A stretch of 64,000 nt of DNA from Erpobdella octoculata. Taxonomy: Eukaryota > Annelida > Clitellata > Hirudinida > Erpobdellidae. The stretch is from assembly GCA_963978895.1 (NCBI GenBank), contig OZ022243.1:4805261-4869260 (forward strand). The letters are read 5' to 3'. Below the pieces are notes generated by a model that searched no databases, was not told the DNA's origin, and saw only the letters and a program-made list of their open reading frames with translations. Below are positions 22,057 to 35,100 of this stretch, in pieces (the stretch's first letter is position 1; the number at the start of each line of letters is the position of its first letter). The position numbers and the translations under genes are program-made.

Positions 22057-22255
22057 AGAGACTCACCAATAAATCGGTGGCAGGCAAACAACAAACAACT
22101 TCTAATTTTTAACAAAATTTAATAATTAAATTAACTTAAAAGAAGCAGAAGATTATTTTCAATTTAATTATTTTAGAATTTCAATCAATTAGAGTTTTTA
22201 AATCAGTTTTTTATCTATAATTCAAGGGAGCGTAACGTCCTGCAGCCGCTTTCAA
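22057..22255. other. No gene seen
   Basis: AT-rich spacer between the gypsy fragment and the duplicated hAT/Helitron block. Confidence 0.5.
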
Positions 22256-22530
22256 ATTCTGTCCGATAATGTCTTCCTCGTCATTGCCATCATACCTTAT
22301 TGTTATTGTAATAGTTTATAGTCCTTTACACCAGGTGTTTTAAGACTAAAATGGCTGTATGTTGGAAACACCTAAGTACTTCCTGTCGTGGATCTTAATT
22401 TGATCTTTTTAACTTTCCCCTCCTCCTTTCTCCAGGCTTGGGACTGGCTTGCAAAAGCAAGGCGGAGTTGCCATCATACCTGGTGCAAGGCCCTTTATGA
22501 GGGCCACAAAAGCAGGCTTTTCAACTGTAC
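22256..22530 (-). pseudogene. hAT transposase fragment (second copy)
   Basis: Matches 14146-14262, the start of the catalytic exon of the hAT gene (VEKPAF...ARKTLSDR region). It is split by a SINE at 22298-22467. Confidence 0.8.
22298..22467 (-). mobile_element. SINE-like retroposon (170 bp) with 14-bp target duplication
   Basis: Flanked by the direct repeat TTGCCATCATACCT at 22284-22297 and 22468-22481; the paralog near 14180 has a single copy. Read on the minus strand it starts CTCCGCCTTGCTTTTGCAAG and ends GTAAAGGACTATAAACTATT plus an ACAATAACAATA tail. The length, long target duplication and A-rich tail fit a SINE. The same GTGTAAAGGACTATAAACTA tail motif occurs near 36190-36225 and, changed, at 43048. 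I did not identify a tRNA-derived head. Confidence 0.75.
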
Positions 22531-24389
22531 AAAGTGGAGACATCGACTATATATATATCTGTTGCATTTTCCTATAAAAAGAACATGATTGCACCTCATT
22601 GTTTTTCCAAAATAACTTTTTAAAATAATTTAAAAAAAAATATTTATTTTTCATCTTTACTTGTTTTAAAATCAATTAACAGTCATATAAACAAGTAAAT
22701 AAAAAACTTTAATGTCAAATACACTCGATTTAGAACTACGAAAGATGTTCAAATTAATTTTTTGTAAATTGAATTATGTATTGTCATTCAATATAAAGCA
22801 ATGCTGAAAGTTTCAGCTTCCTAGCTAGTCAAAAAGCTGGTTACATTTTATTTGCGAGTGTACAATGTTTTTTGTCAGACTATCTTTATCCAACACAAAC
22901 AAACTGGCAGTGTTGGAAAAAGTACTGTGTTTCAGTACTTAAGTAAAAGTACAAGTAACGCCTCAAAAAGTTACTTAAGTAAAAGTAAAAGTATTTGCTA
23001 AAAAATGTACTTAAGTAAAAGTAAAAAGTAACAGCACTTTAAAGTTACTTTTAAAGTAAAAGTACTGAAGCCGCTTTTTGTAATGGTTATTCGTCAATCA
23101 TCTAACTCTATTGTATCATAATTCCATCGTCTTTCAAACGCTACTGCGTTGATAAAACTGATAAACTAATTGGTAACACGCAAACTAATGAAAAAATTCT
23201 TTTTTACGTGCCTTTTTGTCAATTTTTCGTATTTCGATACATGCGCTGGATGCACGCGTATCACGTGTTTCTTCAAGTTTGACGGAGAATTGTGGAATGC
23301 TAAACACATAATTACTTTACTTTAGGTTTGCCCAGCAAGCAGGTGAACCTGAACGTTTTAGACTAAATATGGCCATGGGCGTTCTTTATTAAGTTCATTG
23401 TTGTTACGCGCCTATCATCGCCACCACTGCTCACGTTCGCTCCTTTGGAAGATTCCATAGTAGGTAATCTCGAACAATCTATTGTACACCAAAACAAGTA
23501 TGATCGCGAAAATCTTAGCTCCACCCACAAGCTTCAATACTACTAACTACTAACATAAAAGTTAAATGGGGTTCGAAAATGCATACGTTAATAATCATAG
23601 ATAATTAATACAACATCGATTTAGACTTTATGTCGTTTTATTAATTTTTTACAGTACTTTGTAACGCTTTGTCCTGGAAAAGTAACGAAGTAAAAGTAAG
23701 TCCGAAAATATTACTCCGTTACAAGTAAAAAGTACTGAAAATAATCTGTACTCCGTTACAGGCAAAAAGTACGTCTGATGTACTTAAGTAAAGTAACGCG
23801 TTAATTTTACTTCGTTACCGAACAACACTGCAAACTGGATGGTTTGCCCTCGCAAGAACATGCCATGTATAGTTGTATAGGTAATTGTTCGTGAGAAAAA
23901 CATGGCGTGCCCATATATATAGAATATTCTATATATATGGGCGTGCCCAAATCTAGGCCACAAACAGATATCGTTTATTAATTGTCATTGCGAATGCCAA
24001 TCTAATTGTAAATTGGATTCATTTGAATTCAATATGCACTTCTGTAGAAGTTATGTTGGATACAGCTTAAGTGCTGAATGAGCTGTTCTGCCTCCATACA
24101 ATAAAGTTGCTGCAATGCCAGACGATACACCGGCTAAAGCTATGCCATTATTTGATCGTATTTCGGCGAGAATTAGAGAAATGTTTTCCCAGTTCCACCT
24201 GGACATATTTGCACCTTTTGGTTTTTCCAAAAGAACTTTTTCAAATAATTAAAAAAAATATTCTAAATAGCCATGGACCTATCCTCAGATCTACCAAATG
24301 TACACAAAAATTTCATAAAAATCGGTTCAGCCGACTCGGAGGAGTTCAATTTCAAACACTATGACACGAGATTTGTATATATAAATAGA
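22531..24389 (-). mobile_element. Degenerate Helitron, paralog of 14263-15545
   Basis: It carries the same helicase remnants as the 14-15.5 kb copy: CPGGTGKTFL and IAATLLYGGRTAHSALK type readings at about 24080-24210 on the minus strand. The 5' end is near 24389. Relative to the other copy it lacks about 410 bp (equivalent to 14812-15220) and has gained a hAT element at 22908-23830 and a short TA-rich palindrome near 23913-23945. Confidence 0.75.
22908..23830. mobile_element. Non-autonomous hAT element (923 bp)
   Basis: Left end CAGTGTTGGAAAAAGTACTG, right end CGTTACCGAACAACACTG. The flanking 8-bp target duplication CAAACTGG (22900-22907 and 23831-23838) is perfect, and the empty site is seen near 14610-14620. 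The subterminal regions are full of AAGTAAAAGTA units and their complements. Confidence 0.92.
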
Positions 24390-24443
24390 TTTATGTCATT
24401 TATGCATTGCTGCATCATTCATCTGATCGTGATGAAAGTTTTA

Positions 24444-24603
24444 CAGTCCATTCCGCTTAATTGGGACACGTCGGGACATTTTGGCCCAATTAAACGGCTG
24501 CCCCAATTAAGCGAATTTCACATACAATTAAACAATAAATATTTTTTTCTGTTCTTTGAGAGTTGGCCCAAATAAGCGGCTGTCCCAATTAAGCGGAATC
24601 GAC
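24444..24603. mobile_element. Pogo/Tigger-like MITE (160 bp)
   Basis: Left end CAGTCCATTCCGCTTAATTG, right end CAATTAAGCGGAATCGAC, an inverted pair. TA stands at both sides, the target of Tc1/mariner/pogo elements. The partner fragment is at 15845. Confidence 0.75.
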
Positions 24604-24605
24604 TA

Positions 24606-25140
24606 TATATGTATATATATATACATACATATATATTTCTTTGCGGTCGAGGAGCCCAAAGATCGCTTTGTCGGTGCTGTTGAACTAGTCAGAACGTAGA
24701 AAATTTTGTTGCATTGGAAGTGTGAAAAAATCCTAGCAAGCATAGAATTTTCAGATTAGGTGTAAAATAGTGATAAGAACTTAGCATTCTAAATTCTATA
24801 AAAATCGGAGTTGTATGTCGTGAGTTATACGGCATTTTGTTTGATGGGCGATAGTTAGTAAAATTAGTGTCGTTCGCTTCTGTGCTTGGCGCCTAGTATA
24901 CGTTTAGATTAGGTCTATTTGAAAGATAAGACAAATTAGAAAATATCAACAGAAACAGTTTTTTAGAAAATTGCTATTTTCTTTTCCGTTCTCACTGGAA
25001 GCTTGCTACATTTTTTGTCGAGTGGTTACTTTAATGGTGCAGAAGTGTAGAACATGTATGTATGAAAAGAGGAAGTGAGGACTGAGATATCTTTTTCTGT
25101 AATTTCTGAGGAAACAGAAATAAATTGAGATTTTTTAAAA
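24606..25140. other. No gene seen
   Basis: Unassigned; the sequence leads into the decayed gene at 25150. Confidence 0.45.
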
Positions 25141-25862
25141 TGTTCATTTTGTAAGCAAGAAACATCTGAACACACTGGTGAAGTTGTAAGAGCCATGCCC
25201 ACTGTATTTAAAAAACTGGAAGTTACCGGTTGTTGTGATTTGGTAAATTATATTAATGTGCACTACAACAAACATGTAATTAAATTGCATTTGTCGTGCC
25301 GCATGGCTCTGCAAAGAAGCAATGCTACGGATGATGAGGTGTGCAGAGCTGGTTCTAGCCTGTTGGTCAGTCTGTATGGCGGGAAAGTAGGGGAAAGATT
25401 GGCTGATTTACGGTATGAGTCATATTTCAAATTGGCTCTGTCGTCGTTTTCAACCAGAAAGGCTGCCACTATCAGAATGTGCTGCTCACCTGCATGTACG
25501 ATGCGTTAATTTGCGTGCTGTGATTTGGGGGACTCTGGACAAAGTAGTCTTGAAGGCAACCGACTGGGACTGGGAATCAGTTGAAAACTGCTTAAAACCC
25601 GTGAAAATAGTGGCTGACATTGCACCTCAGTCAGTCCTGAAGTTTGTTCAATGCTATTGTAATGGAAACTGTTCATCCAAGTGTGTTCATGTCTGCGAAA
25701 CAATATGCACTGTGTTTCTGTGTGCGGAAATTGTCATGGGACGGATTGCTCAAATGGCGGTGTAACAGCAGATGAAACAAATAATATAAGCAGTGACAGT
25801 GAAGAAGAATCTTGTGGCACAGAACATGTGGTTGAGAGCAATGATCCACAGTTTTTTTTATG
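25141..25862 (+). pseudogene. Decayed cysteine-rich (CXC-like) protein gene
   Basis: Broken over three frames. Frame one (from 25195) gives GSSLLVSLYGGKVGERLADLRY. Frame two (25440-25765) gives LPLSECAAHLHVRCVNLRAV and then CYCNGNCSSKCVHVCETIC. The third gives SVCGNCHGTDCSNGG. This order (LYG..LRY, LPPT-like box followed by H-x-x-R, then a C-x-C-x3-C cluster) resembles a widespread family of invertebrate, probably transposon-linked proteins whose C-terminus looks like a tesmin/TSO1 CXC domain. A frameshift near 25450 and the split Cys cluster mean it is not functional. The family link is from memory of the motif order and is moderate. Confidence 0.55.
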
Positions 25863-26099
25863 AAGACATTGATTTCTTCTATGTGGAATAAATTTAATAT
25901 TTCTTGCTGCTTTCGAACTTAGACAGCAATTTTAGTTTTTGACGTATTGATTTTAGTTATTTGATATTCTAGTCTGACTTTTTCATGATCTCACTGAAAG
26001 CATTTATCAGTTGTGGTTATAGTATCATTCAAACTGAAGATCTGAATGTTTGATAACAGCTTCATTTATGCTGGCTTAATTTTAGATTTTGAAATTTTG

Positions 26100-26295
26100 A
26101 GGGCAAACGAACTAGTCAATTAGTCCTTGAAGATACGAACAGTTGCAGTTAAGACGAACTTGGAATTTAATTAAACATACCACCACCTGACAGTTGCGGT
26201 CTAACCGGACTCGGAATTTAATTAAACATACCACTGATACCACCACCTAACAGTTACGGTTAAACCGAGCTGAAGGGTAAACTAACTAGTCATTT
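26100..26295. repeat. Diverged tandem repeat, about 60-75 bp, 3 units
   Basis: CGGAATTTAATTAAACATAC and the ACAGTTGCGGT / ACAGTTACGGT phrases recur at about 26160, 26210 and 26250. The block is bracketed by GCAAACGAACTAGTCA and GGTAAACTAACTAGTCA. Confidence 0.7.
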
Positions 26296-26299
26296 GTGT

Positions 26300-28180
26300 G
26301 TATGTGTTTTATATTTTATGTATGTTTTAATTTTTTTTTAAAGCTAGATGTGTGCACATGTTAAATTTATGATTTTCTTAATGTGTTTCCAAATATTCCA
26401 GCAGACCTAGAGGTGTGTGTATATTTAGATGTAAATATGTACATATGCTGATACGTTTCTTGTTTGTATGTTGTTTGTATTTTAGGTGGTGAGTACGAGT
26501 CAGCCTTCACGTGGCACTCCCTGTGATTAACCAGGCATTAGGCAATAAATTGGGCAACCAGGTGAAACCAATGACTCATAATATCAATATTTTCTAATTT
26601 ATAAAAATGATTATTCACAATATGCTGGATGTTTTACAATCAAGAATCTAAGAATAATGTCTTGCAATTTCCAGGGCAGGAAATAAAAATTGTTATTTTT
26701 AGTGTTTCTGTTGTTTTTCTGTTTGTTTTTTGTATTATATGTTGAAATTGGAAATTATTTATAGATGCATGTGAATAAACATATTCTGGAACTAGTTTGT
26801 ATTTGATTGTTGTTCATAGGTTCAATTTTGGCAGTAATGACTTTTGAAAACCATAAAAAGTCATTTTCCAAAATGGCTGATATTGCAAAATTCATAATCA
26901 AGGTCAAGGTATAATCAATTATACCAGTGGATCTATGTACTACTGGACTAGCTTTAAAAGGCCCTCATTACCAATGTCATCCAGCCCATGGGGAGAAGGG
27001 TCTATAAATTTCTGTGGTTTTTCAGCTTTTTCTTCAAAAATTTTATTAAAAATTTTTTTTTAAATTATTTAAGTAACAATGCTTTAAGACTATTAAAGTC
27101 AAGTTGTAACATTGTTATAAATAATTGTTTTGGAAAGATATTTTCGAATTGTCGGCCATCTTGTTATTTTGTTATCCTACACTCCCCCGCATTGTTATAC
27201 AGTTATAGAATTCCGTTTTTCATATTCTCCTAATTCATACCTTTCCAACGATATATAATAAGTGCTTGCTAGGATTTTTTCACGGTTAAATTTATTTCTT
27301 GCTGACTAAACATGCTTCTTCAACATGACTTGTGTAAAACTCGCCTACGAGCATTTGGGACCCCAAAAAATTGTTAGCCCCCACTTTCAAAACCATTCCG
27401 GCACCCCTGCATATATCGGATAATTCTCATTATCTATAGTACTAAAGGAACGCGCGTTTTCAAACAAGACAACACGTTTAGAAAATAAGAATGGTTCTCA
27501 TCTAAGAAGTAAAAGCATCGAACGCGTCGTAAAACAAAAAATTAATCAAATTTCAGAGCCACAACAAAGATGTAACAAAAAAAGCCAACATTAGCTTAGC
27601 TGCAGCACCACTGCTTTACTCTCCAGAAATAAATTTGACGTTCTTTCGACGATATTCGGACATCAAAAAAATGACTTCAATGTAATCAACACTTTATCAA
27701 CTGCTGATGGAGAAAGCATTCTATATGATATATGTTTTAATTATATTCTTGATATTCCTACTACGTTAATACTAAATCGTAGTAATCCAGATGGAAGTTT
27801 ATAGACTGAAAAGCGAAAATTAGAAGAAGATGTAAGAGTGAAAGCTTGTTTCGAGAAATTACGAAGCCGTAAATAAGAAGAAGCGTCTGACGATCCATCG
27901 CTTCCAAGCTATTCTCGTGTAGTAAAGTTGAGGGCGGAAAAAAATGTAATCATCAAAAAACTTCGAAATTATACAAAAAAACGATCAACGCAGAGACGAA
28001 CACAACGATCATCCCGGAGATCATCAAGAACTTCAACCGACCGACGCAACGGACACTCCGCACGCGGATGGATACACACGAACACAATCTCGAATCTCAC
28101 TGACTGGCAACCCAACTTTTGTGTGTAGATATATATATATTATTAATAAACATCAAAAAGAATAGTATTTGCACAAAAAC
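26300..28180. other. Unassigned region downstream of reticulon
   Basis: No gene I can support. At 27433 the sequence A|TCTATAGTACTAAAGG could be a Helitron-like 5' start, and a Lys/Arg-rich frame at 27928-28128 could be decayed element sequence, but no 3' end was found. TA run at 28127-28140. Confidence 0.4.
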
Positions 28181-28188
28181 TGTGGACA

Positions 28189-28194
28189 TTTATT
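28189..28194 (-). promoter_or_regulatory. Poly(A) signal of the reticulon gene
   Basis: AATAAA on the minus strand, 55 bp after the stop codon at 28249. Confidence 0.75.
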
Positions 28195-28248
28195 CGATAA
28201 CTTCTTTCACATCGTCACCGTCTCCATGACTTCTGCAGTCTCCTAGCC

Positions 28249-31200
28249 TTACTCCGCCTTCTTCTTGCCTACTGCTTTGATCTTCTCGGAAACCCTGAGA
28301 AAGGAATAAACAAACGGACTTAAAAATACAAAAATAACTTTTCGAAAATACCATAAAAGCTAGGATACACAGACGAATAAATTAATCTGCAATTAACATA
28401 TTACTTTGATGATGATGATGATAAAAATTTATTGACAAGGAGAAACTGAAATAATCAAAGTAACTTTTTCGGACTTTGAAATCGTAGAAAAAAAAACATT
28501 TGATTTATCTATGAGTTGATAATTAAATTGGTCAGATAATCAGAAATAAAAAAAAACAAAACAACAAGAAAAATACGTAAATTAAAAAAATTATTATAAG
28601 TTTATACAAGGGAATTCGTATTAAGCTGAATCGAATGAAACTAACATCTTTGAGACTTCACGAATCTTGTCTCTAACGAGGTCAACATACTTGTTGATTT
28701 CAACCTGTGTTCAATTAAAAGTATCATCGCTGATTATTTATTTCATGAAACAATCAATTTTTATACACATAAAATAAATTCATAATTAATTCAAGACACA
28801 ATACCTTGTAAACATCATAGATTTTCGGGATGGTGAAGATGGCAACATCAGCTATTTAAACAAAATAAAAACTTTACCTGGAGTAGCTCGCTTACAAAAG
28901 TATATAAAAAAAATATATTTATGTATTTTTTAATGTAAGTTACCCGGAGTAACTTGCTTACAAAAGTATATATAATACATATATTTATTCATTTTTGCAA
29001 TCAACAAATATCATAGTTGAATGACTAACTGGTCAGCAAATACCACAAGCACAATCTGAAATATTTTAGAAAGATTATTTTATAAGAGGTAGAACTAACA
29101 TAGAATGATGAGGGTCATTCCATTGAACCATGCGCCAACATAGGTCAGCACCCACAGAAAAAGTCCAAACTGTAAACCAACAAAACAATCCACAGGTAAA
29201 TAAATCAATCGCAATATGACACCTGCTCTATTTCTCATCAGGCTACCTGAATCGGCTGTTTTTTTTTAAAAAAAAAGACTCACCTTGACAGAATCCACGA
29301 TATCTTCAATGAGAATGAGTCTTCTCATCTCGGAGAGAACCGCTGTTCCATGCTTGACTACGGATGATGTCACCTTGTGCATCTTTTCCTCGTCCAAACC
29401 AATGTCCAGCTCCAAATACTTTCTGTTGACGAGATGTCAAAGTTATCATTAGGCAAATAAAAATAGACTAATTCAATTTAATTTAGTTTTTATTTGATTT
29501 TATGGACATAGGGGCAACCTATCCTCTAGTTTTCTTTAATAAACAAATATATAAAAACTACGAATAAGCTCATACAGAAACAAATTAGAAATCGCGACAT
29601 TGCAATTAAGTCATCGATAAGCAATCAGAACTGAACGTCACAATCATGCAGCAAGTATCTCATTGGCAAGCAAGCAACAGACACAATTTTCAGGACTCAC
29701 TTGAATGGATTTCCTTCGCCAGATTTCTGGATGGCTGCGAGTACATTCTTGTAGAGCCGAAACGTGAGAGCGACCGTGAGGGTGATGAGGAGGAGATACG
29801 CCACGACGCTCAACACCGAGAAAAGTGCCAAGGAGAGGAGGAAGACAAACGAACTGAGAAAGACTGCTCCCGTCAGACGATAGTCCTTCCAGTAGACGAG
29901 ATCGACCACTGGTGTGAAACAGTAAACGTGTCGAATAAACAGGTTTTGTTTGTGAAACGGAAAATATCATTACAAAATAATCACTTACGACACACGTGTA
30001 ATTAGAATACACTATCAAAAATATGCTAATAAAAATGACTAATAATCACTATAATAGAATTATTATTAACATCATGATCATCAACACCAAGCATTTTAGG
30101 TTGAGAAGCAGTTATTTATGTATGTATAATACTATACTATATATTTGCCTCATTAACCATTCAACTACAGATGTCAAAACTATTGTTAATGCCGACTTTG
30201 AAAGAGGTGAAAACTACTGTCTGGAAGATATAGTAGAAGCCACAGAATAACAATTTAAGCAGTTTCAGCATTGCAAGAAACATTTCTTTCAGTTCACCTC
30301 AACAAGCAAATAATTAGTACAAAGGTCAAGAATTTGTAAATGTTGACCTCCCATAAGTACTACTTTTACTACCTGACTGCTTGCTTAGTTGGTTTTAAAT
30401 GTCCCATAATACAACTAATTAGAATCATCAGCATAAACAGCTATCTAACCTCTATTGACTGAATGATATACGAATAAATAATGTTCAATTGTTTACCGTG
30501 AAAACCGATTTACATTTTCAATAAATGGACAACAGTTCGATATGAAATGTTAACCAGCATTGCTACATTAAAAAAAATTAAAGAATTCATATAAAGAGAT
30601 TTAAATTCAACCTAAAAACTGGCAACTTTTAATTAGAGAATATAAATATAAATATTGAGCCTCTATATGATGGATGTAACTAAGGAAGACAGTTTAGCAG
30701 CAAGGATACAAAGTTTAGCTGCAAAACAGACTTGCTGAAAATTGCCATTTATACAAATTACCAATCTAAAACAAAAACCTGTTTTTGGTGTTTACTTAAC
30801 CAGACACATTGTGATAATTTAATTTACAAATTAATCAGTGATATTATAGGTTAGGTTACAAATTAATCAGTGATAATTATGGGTTAGGTTCCAATTGAAA
30901 TGTGATAATATAAGCTTGGCTACAATTGAAATGTGATAATATAAGTTTGGCTACAATTGAAATGTGATAATATAAATAGGTTAGATTACAAATTAAAATG
31001 TTACAATATATGTAACAAGTTAAAATAATATGCATTAGTTAGCTGTAACAATATTAAATAATAAATGACGGGTAAATGAAAGTGAGGTAAATGATAATTT
31101 AACAAATTTAACACTTTTTAAACACTTACATTTATTAAAAAATTCAGAAAATATAGGAATTTATAATAACAACAAATTGACAGACAGTTTGAATTAAATA

Positions 31201-32058
31201 TTTCCACAAGAAGTGATGATGTTGACTACGAAATTTATAATTGCATCTTGGATTACACACACACACACACACAAGCAAGTGCGTTTCTCTGTTATTAAAC
31301 ACTTCGACTTATAAAGCGAGAAATAATAAACCACACGGCTTACAAGAAGATCACTATTTGCTACTTAATTTGCATTCTCAATGTCATAATATTCGACCTA
31401 GACAGTTAGACAGATACTACTTGTGAACCAGAAGAGACTCATTTATCTATCGAGGAGCCAAACTAGCACTGAGACAGAGACAGAGAGAGAGACAGAGATA
31501 AGAAGAGACTACATTAGTAACCACTCAAATTAAACTAGCTAAACGAAACCACTTAGAAACGAAGAAGTAGAAGAAACCAGCGAAATAATTAAGACTGCGA
31601 CTTACAGGTAGTCGTGCACCGGGGTTTATCCTGTGCTGTTCCAGATGTGTGGAAGTGGTTCTCAGACGTTTGAGCGGCCATTTTATATTACAAAAAAAAG
31701 AAACAACGAAACTGCGAGCGAGTGACCACCGGCGTGGAAAATAAATGAATAGTAACTAGCAAGGCGGTCCTGAATTAATAATTATATCACTCTTCTTCTT
31801 CTTCTTCTGTATGGATAGACTGTGCAGATGAGAAACTATTGTGTTCCCGCGCAGCGAACAAACTCAAAAATTAAATTTCTAATCGAAACAACGTACCCTC
31901 AGAAAGAGACCTAATAAGCAATCCTATCGAACTCTTGTTCTGTTCACGAGCGAAAGAAATACTAAAGCCCCAAGCAGAGTGTGGCTGGATAGAACTTGTG
32001 TCTAGAACTGAGAGAAGTGTAAGATCAGGTGGGAAAAAGTACAACTAGGCCTGCATAG

Positions 32059-32118
<60 letters not shown>

Positions 32119-35100
32119 GAGAGAGAGTTTATAGTGTGGGCAGATAGAACTGCGTTGCACACCTTAACTTCAACGGTACACGGTACACACACAGCCTAGC
32201 TTAACAGTAAGAAGAAATAACAAGATAGCTTCAAAAATTCTAATTAAAAAAAACTTTGTGCATTATCTAGATGAGTGCGTTTACATTTAATTAGGTTAAA
32301 GCCCATCACACACACGCACGCACACACACACACACAAACAAACAGAGCACACTCTTAAACACACACAGCGTGCGGGACAGTGAATCAATAGCTCTGGAAG
32401 AAGAGGAGAAGGGAGCATTTCATTGCACATCAACTACATACTACCGTCTGCTTTCTGAAGCACAAAAACTGTTAGTTGTCTGGCCATGTAATGCTCAATA
32501 TTCATTCATGTCTGAGCAGGCCGAACACGTCCATATATACAGAATACCATATACCAGAATATAGAGATTAATTTTAGTATGTATGTATGTATGTATGTAT
32601 GTATGTGTGTATGTATGTATGTATGGGCGTATTCACGTGCATAATTGTATGAATACTAATAGATATATACAGTAAACAGCATATGAAGTAAGTTATTTAA
32701 GGGCAATAAACAGCACCAATGAAAATATCAGAGACTAATGTAAACAATATGCAGCTCAATTAATTCTATACAATATATGACAGCAACACATCCAGCCATT
32801 ATAAAACCACCAAGCTTGGACGAAAAGACATGTAGTGTTTCTTTCAATGTCGTAATAAGAATATTAATTCAAATTGAAAGACTTTATTCATTGAAGTATT
32901 TTTCAAGCAGATAATAGAAGGGTAAAGTATAACTTCAAAAGAAATGAAGAACTGATAGTTGCTCAATACATTTTTTCTTGAAATTTATTAGTCTTTCTAC
33001 ATGTTCCTAGCTTGCAATACACAATAAACTTTCCTCTTGAAAATGTCTACATATCAATTACATTTTTATCATTACTAAAATTATTCTCTTTTACAAAAAT
33101 TATGTATTATGACAATTATATATTATTCTAACTATTACATATTATTCTAACTATTGCATATTATTACTGCTATTACATATTATTCTAACTATTATATATT
33201 AATCAAGTAATGGTCATGATAATATATCTCAGAGATGCAGATGATAGGAAGTTGTTGTTGGTTCTATCTAGTTAAGTTTTCATACAAACTCTCCAGGAGA
33301 ATCAGTTGCAGTTAACATCAAATCTTCAACCAACCCAGCGCCAGTAAACAAAGCAAAGCGAAAAAAAATAGCAAATGTCCCAATCAATCAATTCAGGTCT
33401 AAATAAAAACTCAACATTTTCTTGACGGGATAAATTGATGCGATGCTTTTTCTACGTAATCAAATAAATAAAGTATACCATTTTAGTAAAAAAAATTAGC
33501 TCAACAAACTGCAAAAGGAATATACTAAAAATTATTTTTAAAAATGTACATATTACATAAACAATATGAGCTGAAACACCAAGCATAAACCACTGTCTCT
33601 GTTCAATAACACAATACTAAAGAGGTCCAAAGTTTAAAATAGTCTAAATCTGTTGCATTTAAGAAAAAACATTCTATTATAGACATATCTTTTCTCTGAA
33701 CACTCTATCAATACAATACAATAAAAACTACACCACTTTCACTTATTTAACATGATAAGCGATTTATAAGCTAAAATAAAGTAAAATATACAACAAAAAT
33801 CCACCATATCGAATTATAGCGGCACTCTCTATCACAAGATGTCTATTAAAAGCTGATATTTTCAACAGCATAAATAAAGTAAGTTGCACAGAGAAAGCTA
33901 GATGATTATTTATTATCAATAAATCATTTTAATTATTGTCAGCAATGTTATCCAATTTAGAATTACATTTGTGCATCAATAATAATTTACTGCAATGCGA
34001 TAAAACAACCAAACAGTGTAATCTATATAAAATAAACTGATAGGTCACAAAATAGGACCATATTATATCAGATGCAACACAACTTAATTTTCACCAAGAA
34101 AAAAAAACAAATTTGTACCTTTCGGATTGATGTGTTCCGACCAATTGCAACCTGTTACGAAAACATAACATTTTATACACAATACAGCTAGCACTTAAAT
34201 AACATTCAAAAGAATACACTAAAAACAATCACATAAATTATACTTTGAACAAGATTGACAAAAACAATTTAAATTGCAGATCAGTATTTCTGCGACCTCA
34301 AACACTTGTCCGTCCGGCTAGCCAAATCTCCCAATATCGCTTTGAACAGCAGATAAAATTTACCATAAATCACCGTGTCCATTCGAAATTAGAGAGCCTT
34401 ATACAAAAAAGAACCATTTTAAAAAATAAATCTAGATTGTTATCATCGCTTTTATAAAAAAAATACAAAAAACAATCAAGACTTAAATGATGAAATAACA
34501 GCTAAGTAAGTCATCAGGGCTATTAACTCGACAGCTCATTCTGATGCATCATCAAGTCTACTTAAATTTAGGGAACTTTCCCAACAACTAGAGAAGATCT
34601 GCTTTTTGATAATTGACCAGTTTAATGCGAACTTTATTATTAGAAAACAGAAATGTAAACCTAAACAACAGTATTGATAAAGGATATATAGAGAAAAGAA
34701 TTTATCCATACAATACAAAGTATATAAAAAAGCATTAAAAGAAATTTTTTTAATGCCAATAGCAGCTAACAAGAAATAGTTCCCTGTGGTGGTTTATTTT
34801 CAATGACATCAGGATTAGAGTAGGAAGGAAAAATAAGAAAATCTTTATTAAAAACTTAGTCTAATTAAAATGTTTAATTCAACATTACTAAAGATTATTC
34901 TTTCTAATTTTAAGCACTTTTGATAACGTTTCAAGATTTTCTAAGAAAAAAATGAAATGGGGTTCAATCTAACAAAATTTAAATAATTTTATCACTACCT
35001 AAACATTGACACGTTCCCTAACTTTGTGGTGAATAAAATGTTTCTATGAAGATTTTCCCATAAATGTTTTGTTATTATTTCATCTCGGAAATCAATTAGG

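Larger units (their letters stand above)
31682..34110. other. Reticulon intron 1, upstream of the short first exon
   Basis: The first few hundred bases (31682-32050) probably hold the promoter and 5' UTR of the short form, but no TATA or initiator can be assigned. Contains (GA)n at 32061-32127, (AC)n at 32307-32336 and (TATG)n at 32578-32625. Confidence 0.55.

Noticed and set aside
27433..28140. Possible further Helitron in the reticulon 3' flank
   Set aside because: A TC start after A is present, but there is no CTRR end with hairpin and no recognisable protein.
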